DNA of 64,000 bases from Periplaneta americana (GCF_040183065.1 NC_091132.1:158570102-158634101), one strand, 5' to 3'. Numbered from the stretch's first letter, positions 48,901 through 58,165 are shown. The notes: a model not told the origin generated them from the letters alone. Numbers and translations are program-made.

Positions 48901-49565
48901 TATACAACGCAGAACTGCAAGCATTGTATTCTTCACTGACAAAATTAGGAACATTAAATCCAGATGTTTGAGATGGACAGTGCATGTAGCACGTATAGGT
49001 GAATCCAGAAATTATAATTATATCCAGTTGAGGGGGTCAGAAGCAAAGGGTTATAAGTGCACTTGTTATTTTTGAGGAAATGTGATTGAAAGAACTTAAG
49101 CTTTCGTAAATTCCGTGCAATTTTTTATTTCAATTTTAGTGTGTGATATTGGTTAACGAATATATCCTTTCGCCACTAAAATTTTTAGATTCTTTAGCTT
49201 GCCCTGGATGCATTTAACTCATATTCTAAGAAATGTCACTTGTACACCTTTGGTTCTGACCCCCTTAGTTGTAAACCATTCTTTAAATCAGAAATGATGA
49301 GATTTCAAAAGGGTAAATAAAGAAAGAAACATACGCTGTATGAGACACAGTGGTGAATAACAGAAAACTCCTAGGCATGGTTTCACTTAGTTTATGTCTG
49401 TTGAATATAATCTGGAATATGTATCTGAAATTTCTGTCTTATGGAATATGTATGTACAACACACAGTAATTACTGTCAACATACCTCAGCCAAAGGCTTT
49501 TTTCCCTCTAGATCAGCGTCCGTAGCCAAAGGATCTAAATCTGGTTCCATCTTGGTCATATCCAT
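33247..49565 (-). CDS. C2H2 zinc finger gene B, four coding exons, 491 aa predicted
   Basis: Paralogue of gene A. Coding exons are 49565-49485, 46155-46024, 38741-38662 and 34429-33247, joined at GT/AG sites with phases 0, 0 and 2 exactly as in gene A. The total is 1476 nt in one frame. Three short acidic exons with psi-K-x-E motifs precede a finger exon. The product is expected to be a nuclear DNA-binding factor. Introns of 3.3, 7.3 and 4.2 kb hold SINEs, LINEs, a mariner, a solo LTR and MITEs. The 3' end of the finger array is degenerating. The target is unknown, and the exon structure is inferred from sequence and the A/B comparison. Confidence 0.8.
34456..35154 (-). mobile_element. RTE-like LINE, 5'-truncated, 11-bp target duplication
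   Basis: The 3' end of the family seen at 10.7 kb, on the minus strand, with LRLFENKVLRKIFGGKSDE and AMNLRVP then stop, and a (GTAA)n-like tail. AGTCACGATCT flanks it at 34445-34455 and 35155-35165. It inserted about 25 bp upstream of the gene B exon 4 acceptor, within the likely branch-point region, so it could affect splicing. Confidence 0.92.
35430..35697. repeat. Third copy of the ~250-bp local repeat
   Basis: Shares TTTTGATTTATCTAGAGAA, ACTCGAGT and CGTTTGAACGCAGCCACC text with the copies at 32150-32705. It lies in intron 3 of gene B, immediately before the poly-G tandem repeat. Confidence 0.75.
35698..35857. repeat. 73-bp tandem repeat with poly-G tracts
   Basis: Two almost identical units (ACGGGTAGGATTTTCCGCCC through CTCCCACTAAAATACCCC) are separated and bounded by G runs of about 10, 9 and 8-9 bases. 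The sequence is highly asymmetric in G and could form quadruplexes or be an assembly-prone site. Confidence 0.92.
36616..37409 (+). mobile_element. Solo LTR (Ty3/gypsy-like by 4-bp duplication)
   Basis: Begins TGTGACAGCTGCACC and ends TTTACA, with ATAT flanking on both sides (36612-36615 and 37410-37413). It has a TATAAAAG box at about 36860 and an internal three-copy repeat of about 35 bp (GGACCTGAGTTCGAGT...) at 36985-37090. It is GC-richer than its surroundings. No internal coding region remains, as expected after LTR-LTR recombination. The clean target duplication suggests a fairly young insertion. The strand is set by the TATA box. Confidence 0.75.
37788..38259. mobile_element. 472-bp TA-flanked MITE inside the larger MITE
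   Basis: Inverted ends YACTAAAAGCCAGGTTATG then AACCGA lie at 37788-37815 and 38233-38259, with TA at 37786-37787 and 38260-38261. Taking it out restores CATACTAGATTAG, which matches the host element's other arm, so the boundaries are secure. It is probably a Tc1/mariner-related MITE. Confidence 0.88.
38662..38741 (-). CDS. Gene B exon 3: acidic linker exon
   Basis: An 80-nt exon from acceptor TTTTAG to donor AA|GTAAGT, phase 0 in and phase 2 out. The peptide begins ELCDLDTMKDELKLEV and ends SDILTN, and contains the motif MKDE. It aligns with gene A exon 3, and the adjoining intron text CCTAAAACATAAAGAG is also shared between the genes. Confidence 0.8.
38970..41145 (-). mobile_element. Mariner-like DNA transposon, split by a MITE
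   Basis: Inverted ends (GGGCTACTACAA..AATCATTC, then GTATTACTC..ACAACAATGA) are flanked by TA at 38968-38969 and 41146-41147. The transposase is on the minus strand and starts near 40900. It reads through a helix-turn-helix region (PQKSTACGSRVLEIPQQSV), IFSDECTFHLSG with the first catalytic Asp, then after the inserted MITE FNKTGNSL/FIFQQDWELSHW with the second Asp, and RSPDLTQCDFYLWGYIKD with the third. It ends DICRVTHIEHL. Frameshifts and the insertion make it inactive. It lies in intron 2 of gene B. Confidence 0.88.
39553..40443. mobile_element. 891-bp TA-flanked MITE inside the mariner transposase
   Basis: The ends read inward AGGTAGGTGTCCCTGATATG and AGGTGGGTGCTCCTGTTATG, flanked by TA at 39551-39552 and 40444-40445. 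Removing it restores the mariner codons for P-K-V-N-V. GATATGGCCA and its complement recur many times inside (for example 39755, 40036, 40056, 40406). No coding was recognised. Confidence 0.9.
41245..41492 (-). mobile_element. SINE family 1, near full length
   Basis: Best-preserved minus-strand copy. It has a tRNA-like head with A-box side TCCACACCTGTAGAGTAACGG, B box GGGTTCGATTCCCGG, the conserved body and an AAAATAAC..AGTAAAATAAA tail. Confidence 0.92.
41560..42085 (-). mobile_element. Non-LTR retrotransposon RNase H/3' end fragment
   Basis: The minus strand from about 42030 encodes SWIPGHCSLWGNEIADTLA then KKGSK, a canonical RNase H motif (G..GNE.AD.LAK). Further on come HDCLLHHPDCSELHQALYVR and a zinc-knuckle-like block in a shifted frame. 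It is related to the fragment at 46490-47010. Intron 2 of gene B. Confidence 0.75.
42090..43640. other. Intron 2 of gene B, no feature recognised
   Basis: AT-rich sequence with several 60-83 codon open frames on both strands but no recognisable domain, repeat partner or splice-site context. Confidence 0.55.
43643..44370. mobile_element. 0.73-kb MITE, TIR GGGTGACC, TA-flanked
   Basis: Ends GGGTGACCAGATGTTC (left) and GGGTGACCGGATTCAC (right, inward) are flanked by TA at 43641-43642 and 44371-44372. Tigger-like termini are known to start this way. The interior contains an imperfect ~190-bp tandem duplication (TTTCATATG.AG.TAA.TGTA and GCCTAA.CCTAAATCTA recur). No coding. Confidence 0.8.
45060..45952 (+). 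mobile_element. LINE 3' end with (ATT)n tail
   Basis: At about 45090-45150 the plus strand has coding text NSLLPEGKGCRL and a lysine-rich continuation, like the end of a non-LTR ORF2. The region ends TTAACTCTGCCAGGTTAAATAAAGC followed by an (ATT)n tail (to 45952), with a second ATT array at 45457-45501. Repeated TTATGTAAAT-type units fill the middle. Family not determined. Confidence 0.6.
46024..46155 (-). CDS. Gene B exon 2: acidic N-terminal exon
   Basis: A 132-nt exon (44 codons, phase 0 both sides) from acceptor TATCTCCAG to donor GAG|GTGAGT. The peptide starts QVNLLNFHSTEIKTEDNPYD, continues DTKVEEVAAP and ends VKCETE. EIKTE, TKVEE and VKCE fit or approach psi-K-x-E. It corresponds in place and pattern to gene A exon 2. 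Confidence 0.8.
46490..47010 (-). mobile_element. Non-LTR retrotransposon RNase H/3' end fragment
   Basis: The minus strand encodes FQWIPAYCGLTGNDTADYLA followed by KKGC (RNase H motif), then MGHDCLAKHLHRIGISPSP and CPICEENGS, a zinc-knuckle-like end, with shifts between them. It lies in intron 1 of gene B and is related to 41560-42085. Confidence 0.8.
47267..47593 (-). CDS. Unrecognised 108-aa open frame
   Basis: I do not recognise this. The translation is complex, not low-complexity (EHSRRIIFLAPSPRHMTRWI, TFHLNAFFQAALPTTAEE, GLLLGNILPQNC), with no stop for 109 codons in AT-rich DNA and balanced amino acid use. It has no ATG close to its upstream limit (it can begin at a GTG) and no obvious splice sites. 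It sits in intron 1 of gene B among retroelement fragments, so a relic of an older mobile or acquired sequence is more likely than a host exon. Confidence 0.3.
   Translation of the reverse strand: MEFSIIFRESEHSRRIIFLAPSPRHMTRWITSAMCYQTVDGGSVGTFNEEYWLEDIATFVVTFHLNAFFQAALPTTAEEIPAVQYKTGIRNSGLLLGNILPQNCSSGP
48178..49030 (+). mobile_element. RTE-like LINE fragment
   Basis: Begins in RT text (QILETKWEYKRTVHQLFIEF, YNILIEFGIPKKLVRLIK), skips the YADD region by an internal deletion, then resumes with IMSRDQNIVRNG-like and LRVFENKVL-like text in several frames. It is cut at 49030 by a MITE. It is more decayed than the copies at 10.7 and 34.5 kb. Confidence 0.8.
49031..49266. mobile_element. 236-bp MITE inserted in the LINE fragment
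   Basis: Inverted ends AGGGGGTCAGAA.CAAAGG continue about 40 bp. AGTTG flanks both sides (49026-49030 and 49267-49271), a 5-bp duplication. The interior is AT-rich with no coding. Confidence 0.7.
49485..49565 (-). CDS. Gene B exon 1: start codon and acidic N-terminus
   Basis: 27 codons starting MDMTKMEPDLDPLATDADLE and ending KKPLAE at GAG|GTATGT, phase 0. A TTACTTTCAG acceptor lies five bases before the ATG (exon edge at 49570), so a non-coding 5' exon is expected upstream. It is the counterpart of gene A exon 1, which has the same DPLA and KKPL blocks. Confidence 0.8.
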
Positions 49566-49646
49566 CGTAACTGAAAGTAATCCATATTCATGTAGGCCTA
49601 CAGTACAGAATTTGAGCTACTAAGAAAGACTTACCATAAACTGTGG

Positions 49647-49806
49647 AAACTGAATATTTTTTCAGAAAATCATACTTAGGTTCCTACATGCTGGACTTTA
49701 AATGGAGGTAAATCATTATAAAAATCATTCTCATAACAAATTTACCTCCATCTATAACAAGTGCAGCATGTAGAACGCTAAGTATGATCTTCTGAGAAAA
49801 AAAAAT
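49647..49806. repeat. 160-bp near-perfect hairpin
   Basis: Arms TTTTTTCAGAA.ATCATACT, then CTACATGCTG and GGAGGTAAAT, are inverted around a short centre. It looks like a small MITE lying just upstream of gene B exon 1. Confidence 0.75.
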
Positions 49807-50162
49807 GTTCAAAGTTTCGTCTATGTTCAAAGTAACCCCAGTTTAAGGTATCATTACTAGATTCTTGTTAGAATGTAAATCTGTGTACAACAAACGTAAG
49901 CAATATCTTTAGTATTACAGGGATAATTATGCTTGCTAATGTGTCCACATTTCCATGATGTGCGAGTGTTCTTTGAAGGTACACACCTACAAATAAATAT
50001 ACATTAACGCAAACAGTTTGCCTACTTACAGGCTAAAAGTCTAGGAAAATTAAAATACAGCAAATCAAGTTGATATGTTCAATTAACAGCTGCTTCCAAT
50101 GAACGCCTTTTGAGTTTCTCAGGTGTGGTATTGTATGAGAAGTTGAATTTCGAGCACTGGTT

Positions 50163-50402
50163 TTTTTTTTAGTAGGTTATTTTACGATGCTTTCTCAACA
50201 TCTTAGGTTATTCAGCGTCTGAATGATTTGAAGGTGATAATGCCGGTGAAATGAAACCAGGGTCCAGCACCGATAGTTACCCAGCATTTGCACATATTGG
50301 GTTGAGGGAAAACCCCAGAAAAAACCTCAACCAGGTAACTTGCCCCGACCGGGAATTGAACCTGGGCCACCTGGTTTCGCGGTTCGATGCGCTAGCCGCC
50401 GA
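50163..50402 (-). mobile_element. SINE family 1, head-truncated
   Basis: Minus-strand copy with the AGTAGGTTATTTTACGATGC end on the plus strand, the conserved body and B box, broken off in the tRNA-like head at GCGCTAGCCGCC. Confidence 0.88.
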
Positions 50403-50999
50403 GCACTGCTATATTCTTAATAAATCATAGATTATATTTCTTATAATTCACAGTATCGATATATTGCCAGTGCTCTAGTTGGGCCAGTACAGACCATTAT
50501 GCAGTCTAAAATAAAAACTCACTGTTACCGAACCGGCAAAAAAAAACATACTCGAAAATATAGTAATTATGTTTAACTAGTCTGTAATATACTTTGAATT
50601 GGTCGATGTTAGCTATTTGAAAAATATTTTGATTCTGATATCTGGCATAAAAGTAGTGGCGGGCATCTCCTATCCTCTATTTCAGCGGTTCCCAAACTTT
50701 TTCAGCCACAGAGCCCTTTTTGAAACAAAAGTTTCTCGTGGAGCCCCAAGAAATGTTTAGTTTTTAGTTATATCTGTCTATGTTCTATGAAGCATATTAC
50801 ACACGATACGTATATGAAAATATGAATAATAAGATATATTAATAATAATATGAAAGAGTACTGGAGATAATGTTATTTAAATCTACAAAATGATATAACA
50901 ACTAGTTAAGATATTTAAAAAATGTTACAATGTTGCATGTATGCTCGAAGTTAATGTGAAGAATGTGCGTGTTTCTTGCGGCAGAGTTTGTCATTGTCC

Positions 51000-52455
51000 G
51001 TTGTCACAGAAGTGAGTTTGAAGATGTATATCGTCTTCTGTGTCCAAACAAGCTCGACTTTTTTGTAGCCGTGTACCTCGACAAGGCCGATTCATAGAGA
51101 TATGTAGTACGAAAAGGCAGTAAGATAAATTTAACTTTTGAACTTAATATCAAAAGATCCTCCCCTAACTGAGCCAAAAATTCCATAAGTGATTTGCTTT
51201 TAAATTATGCCTGACACCATGTTTATAAGGACCTCATATTCTGCCACGGTGAGGGCTGCTGGTTTTGACTTCACTGGAAATGGATCTACAAACCAATCAT
51301 ATTTCTTTCCAATTGATTCCTGAGTGTTCCTTGGCAAATATGATTTCATATTTTGAAGCAAATTGTCAAGGTGTTATTTTATTATTGCTATGAATGAGTC
51401 ATTCATTGTTGTGTAATTTAATTCTAAGTTTGAAATCAATTATTCTCGACGCTTTCTATGTAGAACGCTATCTTTTTCTTCAGCGCGGCAATTTTGTCAG
51501 TAACATCGAATATAGTCTTCCGTTTACTTTGTATGGATGTGTTGAATTAGTTAATTTAAAAAAAATGTCTGCCAAGTAACATAATTTGCACAACCGTTCC
51601 TGATCATTCAAATAATCTGGCAGCAAATTATTTTGGTCATTCGAAAGTAAAGAAACTTCCGTTCAAAGTTCAAGTAAACGGGATAACGCTGTATCACGCG
51701 ACAACCATCGCACTTCTATGTGTAATAACAATAACTTGTGTATGCCTATACTTCCCATAACTTTGTACGGAATACTGAGTAGCCTACACTGCAAAGATTG
51801 TGCCTTAACAAAGTTGATAATTTTGACGACGTTGTGTAGTACTTGCTTTAATAACGCTGGCATTTTTTTTCTTTGTGAGAGCATTTGGTGTAGTACACAA
51901 TGACTATTTGTGCAGTTTTTTTTTAAACTTTCTTGATCCTTGTAACAGCGCCAGAAACAGGGCCTACCATGGCCTTTGCGCCATCTGTGCACACGTCAAT
52001 GCAATTGTCCCAAGGTATCGAGTCTTTAATGCAATTTCAGTACAGCTTGTAGAGGATGGCAATAGCTTGCAGAACAAAATATCTTCATGAAAGGACCTGA
52101 TAATTCGTACCGCACAAACGTCATTAACACAGCTAATCTGGCAACGTCTGTAGATTCGTCAAGTTGTTGCAAAAATTTCATTTGACTGATACGGAAAATT
52201 ATTATATTTTTAACATAGTTTGATAGATTCTGTATTCGATTACGCACAATGTTATTTGATAAAGACATACTGGAGATCAAGTTTGCAGTTTTATCGTCCA
52301 CCATGCACTTCACTACCGTCACTAATAGTGGTTTCATAAGAGTTTCAACAAGAGTGAGATTTACCAGCAAGAGCCAGGTCATGACTAATCAAGTACGACG
52401 CTTCCAGTGCTTTCTCGTTATTTGTCTTTTACACGAGATAAAAAATATTGTCTGA
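51000..52455 (-). pseudogene. hAT (ZBED5-like) transposase, catalytic and C-terminal part
   Basis: The minus strand reads KALEASYLISHDLALAGKS, SLSNNIVRNRIQNLSNYVK and FLQQLDESTDVARLAVLMTF (the DEST-D block with the first catalytic Asp). After frameshifts come HCVLHQMLSQRKKMPALLK, VKIINFVKAQSLQCRLL and HIEVRWLSRDTALSRLLEL, all characteristic of ZBED5-type hAT transposases. The C-terminal dimerisation part near 51190-51000 is weaker. Several stops and shifts make it inactive. Confidence 0.8.
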
Positions 52456-52714
52456 ACTGCATGGAGTTCGTCAGTTTTTCTTTTAAAGTACCTAGTCTGC
52501 AGTTTCATTTAGTGCTGCTCATCGGAGTGACTACTACCGCGGAGGAATCGGAGATTACGAATAAAGCTCTCCACCGGTGATCTCCGGTACTATCGTAGGT
52601 GGAACAGGGAACATACGGAGGGATGCGGTGGTTCGGAGCGAAGCGAAGTTGGAGGACGTAGTGCTCAAGGACGACCAGCGCGTACGGACTGACGGTAGTT
52701 GTGAGTGGAATAAA

Positions 52715-52880
52715 ATGGCACCAAATCTTATATCCGTCGCATGGAAATTCTTTAATTTAGTTGAAGATAATAATAAAGTCGCACGCTGTGAAATTTGTGG
52801 ACGAATTTACTCTAATGGTGGTGGTACTTCGAATTTGTTAGACCATTTGAAGCGATCGCACAATCGCGAATTTGAAGAAA
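52715..52880 (+). CDS. BED zinc finger exon of a second hAT-type element
   Basis: The plus-strand exon starts MAPNLISVAWKFFNLVEDN and contains CEICGRIYSNGGGTSNLLDH then LKRSHN, a complete BED finger (C-x2-C...H-x5-H), ending at AAA|GTAAGT. It faces opposite to the surrounding hAT transposase and interrupts it, so it belongs to an inserted element whose ends I could not fix (roughly 52460-54310). No following catalytic exon was found, so this is probably a deletion derivative. Confidence 0.6.
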
Positions 52881-54309
52881 GTAAGTAAGTAAATTTAATT
52901 GTTCAAAACACTTTTGAACGCTTTTAAAAAGCGTGTTTACTTTGATTTATATTTAAAAGTTCTAATAAAAATAATTTCGTGGCTTTGCGTGCATACAGAG
53001 TAACATTGCGAATGAAAAACTGAAAAGCAGAAGAATTTCAGCAAAAAAGGACCCTCTAAGATTGATCCAGCATATTGTTACGAGATGAAACTCTAAACTT
53101 CAGTGATGAGCCTCTTATTTGAAATGAAATATGAGTTGGTGATTGTGTTGCCAGAAATGCCAAACGCTCCTAGGACGCTAACGGGTCCGTATTTGGAAAC
53201 TCTATGGCGTGGACCAGGTTAGATAGATTCTCTGAGTAGACCAAAATTTTAAAATGTAGGTATGTAAGTGTTAGGCTAACATTAAGAGCCGCGGTTGTGG
53301 TACTCGTACTTGCTGTCAAAAATAAATTATTACCATTCAGATATACATTGACGGTTAATTAGTGATATCATCGTTTTCGTAGTTTTAAAATTACGCAAAA
53401 CATTTGATACGAATTTTTTAACTGCTTTAGTGCTACTGTTCCAAAGGTCCACGTCTAGAAAAACAAGTATTGAAATTTTTATAAAACTTAACTTTCGAGG
53501 CAATAAGAATCATACATAACTTATATGGAATATTTAAAAGGCAACTTGAGTTATTAGATTAAAATATTGAGTTTCATTATGAAACTAAAGAAACGTGTGG
53601 TAATAATATAATTACAATTATCCTTAAGTTGATATCCGCTTATATTTTTTATTACAGAGGAAGAGTGACGAGTTTTAGAAGAGACAGTTCAAATACTGAC
53701 ATCCTTTAACACAATGATCACAATCCTGTCTGGTGAAGAAACTTAATAAATTATTTTGGACAGTAAACTTTAACCCATTGATACCACACGTTTCTTTTGT
53801 TCCATTCTGAAACTCCCTTAATATATTTTACGTTAAACTACACCGATTGACAAAAACTGTTTGTGAATAAACGAGTGTTTCCAAGAAAATTATAAATGTT
53901 TACATTAGCTACTGAAAAGCTTTAATTCTGCGTTAGTTTTCAGTTAATTTTAATGTTGTTAATTTGATCAATGACATAAAACTAGTACGCCTTTCCACAT
54001 ATACTATGAATTTCAAAACTAGAAAAAAAAATCTGTCAGCTAACATAGTACTTCAAGCAAAACAAGAAAAAAAGAAAGAGAGAGAGAGAAAGGTAAATAA
54101 AGAATAGGAAATAAACAACATAAAATTACACACATATTTTAAAAGATACGCGGACGTCAGCGGACTCCAATCACTACCTGATCCGCCTAAAGGAATGTTC
54201 AGCGAAAATGAATGTCTGCACCACAGCACATATACAACCTGCGCGGCATCAATCGGTGGTAACCGGAGGTCTCCAATTGAAAGCGCACAAACAACCGCTC
54301 CGGAGAAAA

Positions 54310-54645
54310 ACCTAATCATAACGAGCACTAGTTTCATTTGTGAAGTCAGGATGAATTTCGAAATGCCGTCTCTAAGGTTGGCAAGGAACATAGAACTATT
54401 GGGCAAAACTTTGTTACATATCTCACACTGTGGACATCCATCTGCTAACTCAGTGAATCCCATGTCCAAATACGAATTCCAATATTTTCGTTTTTTTTTT
54501 TTTTTAATTCCTTTCAATAGGCCTGCCTCTACACTAGACATCGTAGACTCTGAAGCAGGATCATGTTCAACATATTCCGAACTCAATCTAAAGGAATTCG
54601 CATTATCTGCTTTTAAAGTATGGTTACAGCAGTTATTATGCCCCT
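54310..54645 (-). pseudogene. hAT (ZBED5-like) transposase, N-terminal BED part
   Basis: The minus strand reads KKKRKYWNSYLDMGFTELAD, then CPQCEICNKVLPNSSMFLAN, the characteristic first zinc finger half. The His half (HFEIHPDFTNETSARYD) follows in a shifted frame. This is the N-terminus of the transposase whose remainder lies at 52455-51000. The plus-strand open frame across the same DNA is a shadow. Confidence 0.75.
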
Positions 54646-54934
54646 TTAACTGAGTACTGGTTGATAGCTGATGATTCTCGGGTATTACGGAGCCCGTTTT
54701 AGGCCATAGTTCCATTTCAACGAAAGTTTAGCTAACGCTTCTGCAAACAAATTAACATGCAGGTGTATATATATTTTTTGAGGCAACATAACAGTCAATA
54801 GATTGTAGATTCCACGTATCATGATTAACAAACGCTGCCTGCTTGATATACAAAACATAAAATAAATTTCGAGAATCATCAAGTACATGGTAAGCAAGAA
54901 ACATTGAGATAGTTCCAGTAACGAGTAGATCTAT

Positions 54935-55055
54935 TATAGGTGCTTCCATCTAGCAAGAAAAACTCAAACTATTTTCTGAGAAATTATTTTCGCTTGATGA
55001 AAGTAGTTTGCGTTTTTCTTGCTAGAGACTAGATGGAAGCAGCAATTTTTGTCAA
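54935..55055. repeat. Inverted repeat near the hAT right end
   Basis: GCTTCCATCTAGCAAGAAAA and its complement around 55035 form two ~30-bp arms with a ~50-bp centre, inside the hAT element. It may be a tiny MITE or a structural feature of the element end. Confidence 0.6.
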
Positions 55056-55146
55056 CTTCATAACTGCCACGGACGGAGCCCCTGAGATTCACTCGCGGAG
55101 CCCCAAGGGCTCCGCGGAGCACACTTTGGGAACTGCTGCTCTATTT

Positions 55147-55925
55147 AAACGCTTGTCCATTCGTTGTTTTATCGAAAACCATAGTCTGGTACTTCAGGCG
55201 TAGTTGTGATTTGTTAATTTCAAGCCTGCATACTGCTGTCATATTTCTACAAGTAATTAACACTAACTTTATGGCATGGCGCCTCGCTAATTTCGAAACT
55301 TGCATAGATGCCTTTGCATAACACTAATTTTATGATGTGGCGCCTCAAAAATTCAGCTGCACTGATTCCGTAATTTTAAAAATCGCTCAAGCGTAATCTA
55401 GCAGTTTGCTAAAGGTGAGAAATATTACTTTTCGTGCATTCATGAATCTTGAATATTAAAAAAGTAAAGAAACAGAATATTATTGTTCATGATGAAAAAA
55501 ATGATAGTGACAGATATCATATGTTCAAAATATCCCAGAACACAACGAGACTTAGATTTGAAGGGTGGGCATATAGCAATGGTGAGTGTTAAATATTATA
55601 TACACTCAATTTAATCGCATTAACTCTATAATATATGGTGAAATCGCGAATTAAAAAAAACCCATGTTGGTATATAATTATTACAACTACCTTGTGATGT
55701 CATTGATGACATCATAACCTTCCATCACATCTTTAAACTTACCCAAAAAAAAAACTGTTTAAACTTCCCAGCTAAGAATGTTGGCAACATTGACATGTTC
55801 TCGACTCCCGCACCCATACTCATAGCGGCAATAATAAAATTCTGAGTGTTATTTGTAATTCTCTTTCTTTTGATCGTAAGTGTGATGTTAGTTAGTGTTA
55901 GTTGTGTGTTTGTATACTTGTTCAT
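55147..55925. other. Intergenic DNA, no gene seen
   Basis: AT-rich stretch upstream of the gene B promoter side. It has a short internal repeat, ACACTAA.TTTATG..(A/G)TGGCGCCTC, at about 55260 and 55320. Nothing else was recognised. Confidence 0.6.
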
Positions 55926-55931
55926 TTCAAT

Positions 55932-56860
55932 ATGAATAAAGTTTGTGAACTAATTGGAAGAAAATTAGATTTGGACAGCAGAGTTCGCACCAAGAATTTA
56001 GGCCAACCCCGGTCTGATATGGTCATTACAGCAGACGGAAGGCAAAAACCGAAACTTCAACAGAAAATTTAATAGCTGTATGTATGATAAAGCAAATTTG
56101 TTGTGTGGATGTGAACAGAAGAATGCATTTTTTTATTTTCCTTGCATTCTTTTTGGTGGTGACGACGAGTGGAGTAGTAAGATTACAACAGGCGTTAAAG
56201 ACTTAAAACTTTTCAATGAATAAGTTAAGAAAGACAGTGTGTCCAAGAAACATTTAAATAATAAAATGGATGTCGCGCTTCTTGGTCAATTAGATATGTT
56301 TGCAACTTGACAATGGGTATAGACTTTCCCTGTGTGGTAAGCAGCATGAAGAGGTAGACAAAAATATATATATTTTATCCCGTCTGATCAACAGTGTGAA
56401 ATTTTTTGGTGCGTTTGAACTTGAAACCATTGATTCATACACCTGTGGAGTAACGGTTAGCATGCCTAGCCGCGAAACCAGGTGGCCCGGGTTCGATTCC
56501 CGGTCGGGGCAAGTTACCTGGTTGAGGTTTTTTCCGGGGTTTTCCCCCAAACCCAATATGAGCAAATGCTGGGTAACTTTCGGTGTTGGACCCCGGACTC
56601 ATTTCACCGGCATTATCACCTTCATCTCATTCAGACGCTAAATAACCTGAGCTGTTGATAAAGCGTCGTAAAATAACCTACTAAAATAAAAAATTGATTC
56701 ATACAATCCTGGTATGTTTCGCGGTTTAGTTTATTTGATTTCTGAAGGATTTTTTATGAAAAGAAGTGGAAGAATGGTCCACTTTTCAGAGTAGCTGTAG
56801 TTTGGAATGTGAAGACTTCATATAGGGCGTAAGTTGACTTGAACACATATTAGAAAAAAT
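55932..56860 (+). pseudogene. ZMYM/TTF-type zinc finger transposase relic
   Basis: The plus strand reads MNKVCELIGRKLDLDSRVRT, then in pieces FFIFLAFF/FGGDDEWSSKITTGVKDLK, SKKHLNNKMDVALLGQLDMF and EEVDKNIYILSRLINSVKF, then after a SINE insertion NPGMFRGL-like text and SEGFFMKR. This is the pattern of TTF/ZMYM1-like (DUF4371-type) hAT-related proteins. Multiple stops and the SINE insertion show it is dead. Confidence 0.65.
56441..56692 (+). mobile_element. SINE family 1, full length, 12-bp target duplication
   Basis: Starts ACCTGTGGAGTAACGGTTAG (A box), has GGGTTCGATTCCCGG (B box) and ends ACCTACTAAAATAAAAA. ATTGATTCATAC flanks it at 56429-56440 and 56693-56704. The reference copy for defining the family's ends in this window. 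Confidence 0.96.
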
Positions 56861-57018
56861 GGCTAAAACTGGAAAGAATTTATCGATGTAGGTAACCTAG
56901 AAGTCATTAACACGTGAAATAAAGTGGTACAACACGAAGTGATTATTTAACACGTGAAATAAATAGGTATAACACTTAAAAATGAACGCGAATAGGAATA
57001 TAATATAAATATCTTACA

Positions 57019-57049
<31 letters not shown>

Positions 57050-57484
57050 CGAAGTGAGCCTTACCTTACCCAAGTTGAAATTTTATGTCGCGTGCTACAG
57101 AAACGCCATATTCTGTATTACAGTTTTATAAAACATCCTCTGCACTTCACAAAATCCTCCAATTAAAACAGTTAATGAAACCTACAGGAACAATTTCATT
57201 TCCAGTAGAGTATGCCACAAAATAAAACTAATTATTATTATATATTAAAGGAGAGATAGCGGCAAGAAATGGTATTTGGCAGATTTATGTAAAGAAAAAA
57301 ATTGGATCAATTTGCAGTCTCCTTTATATCCCGATTTTAACAAGTTAAGTGGTGTCACGGCCTTGTTGATCACATCACCCTGAACATCAGAGTCGCCAAA
57401 ACGGAAAATGAGAAAGCGCTACATCCTTGTTAAAAAAACCACAAGAACTTCAGTAAATAAGCCTATCCTGCCTTTTGTAATGAT

Positions 57485-57790
57485 TCTTAGTAAATATAAT
57501 AAAACGCTGCGTATTGACTTTTACACTGTCTTAATTCTAACACTTGTAGATATGTGGTTATGGTATTTTTCACTTTAGAACAATACTTAATAACTATTCC
57601 TAGCAGTTTTGTGACAGAAATGTCATTGCTCTCATCAAATAGCGAACTATACTCTTGATCTCGTAAGTCATTGATTATCAATTGTTCAAAATGTGGTGCC
57701 AATACATCACATACAATTGCAGTGCACTTTGCAAGATAGAGCTTCAGATCAACTGCTACTTTACTATCAGAAAAATAGCATTTTCATAGA
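57485..57790 (-). pseudogene. hAT transposase fragment
   Basis: The minus strand from about 57780 reads YFSDSKVAVDLKLYLAKCTA and then HFEQLIINDLRDQEYSSLFD followed by ESNDISVTKLLGIVIKYCS, i.e. the DES.D block with the first catalytic Asp of hAT transposases, then YLQVLEL. One open piece of 71 codons remains; other domains are absent. Confidence 0.7.
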
Positions 57791-57954
57791 TAACAGAGAT
57801 GGTCTCTTGTTTGAATTTAACAGTATTTTGGAATAAAAAGTTGCATTTTCCCCTCCACTAATTTCGATTCCTCATTTATCGACTTAAACGGAAAAACAGG
57901 TTGGCGGTTACTGCTAAATGGTTTCGCCACTCATTGAGCATACTGCGTCTTCCC

Positions 57955-58165
57955 CATGATCATTCATTCATTCATTCATTCATTCATTCGTTCGTTCGTT
58001 CAATTTATTTATTCATTCAATTAATTACTTTATTCATTCGTTCAATTTATTTATTCATTTATTTTAATTAGTTTATTCAATTAATTTTCAATTAATTTAT
58101 TTTAATTTATTTAAATTAATTTATTCCATTCAGTTAATTTAATTAATTTATTAAATTCATTTCAT
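57955..58165. repeat. (ATTC)n and derived TTTATT-rich repeat
   Basis: Pure CATT units at 57959-57990, then GTTC units, grading into TTAATTTATT-type imperfect repeats to about 58165. Confidence 0.9.

Larger units (their letters stand above)
50683..55138 (-). mobile_element. hAT transposon, 4.5 kb, ZBED5-like, with nested insertion
   Basis: The ends CAGCGGTTCCCAAACTTTTT and CAGCAGTTCCCAAAGTG (inward) are inverted. CTCTATTT is repeated exactly outside (50675-50682 and 55139-55146), the 8-bp duplication typical of hAT. GGAGCCCC.AAG text occurs near both ends. The transposase is on the minus strand and split: a BED finger part at 54640-54310 and the catalytic and C-terminal part at 52440-51000. 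The 1.9 kb between them carries an unrelated plus-strand BED exon. Confidence 0.9.

Noticed and set aside
54195-54653. 152-aa plus-strand open frame
   Set aside because: Antisense shadow of the hAT BED region; no recognisable domain on this strand.
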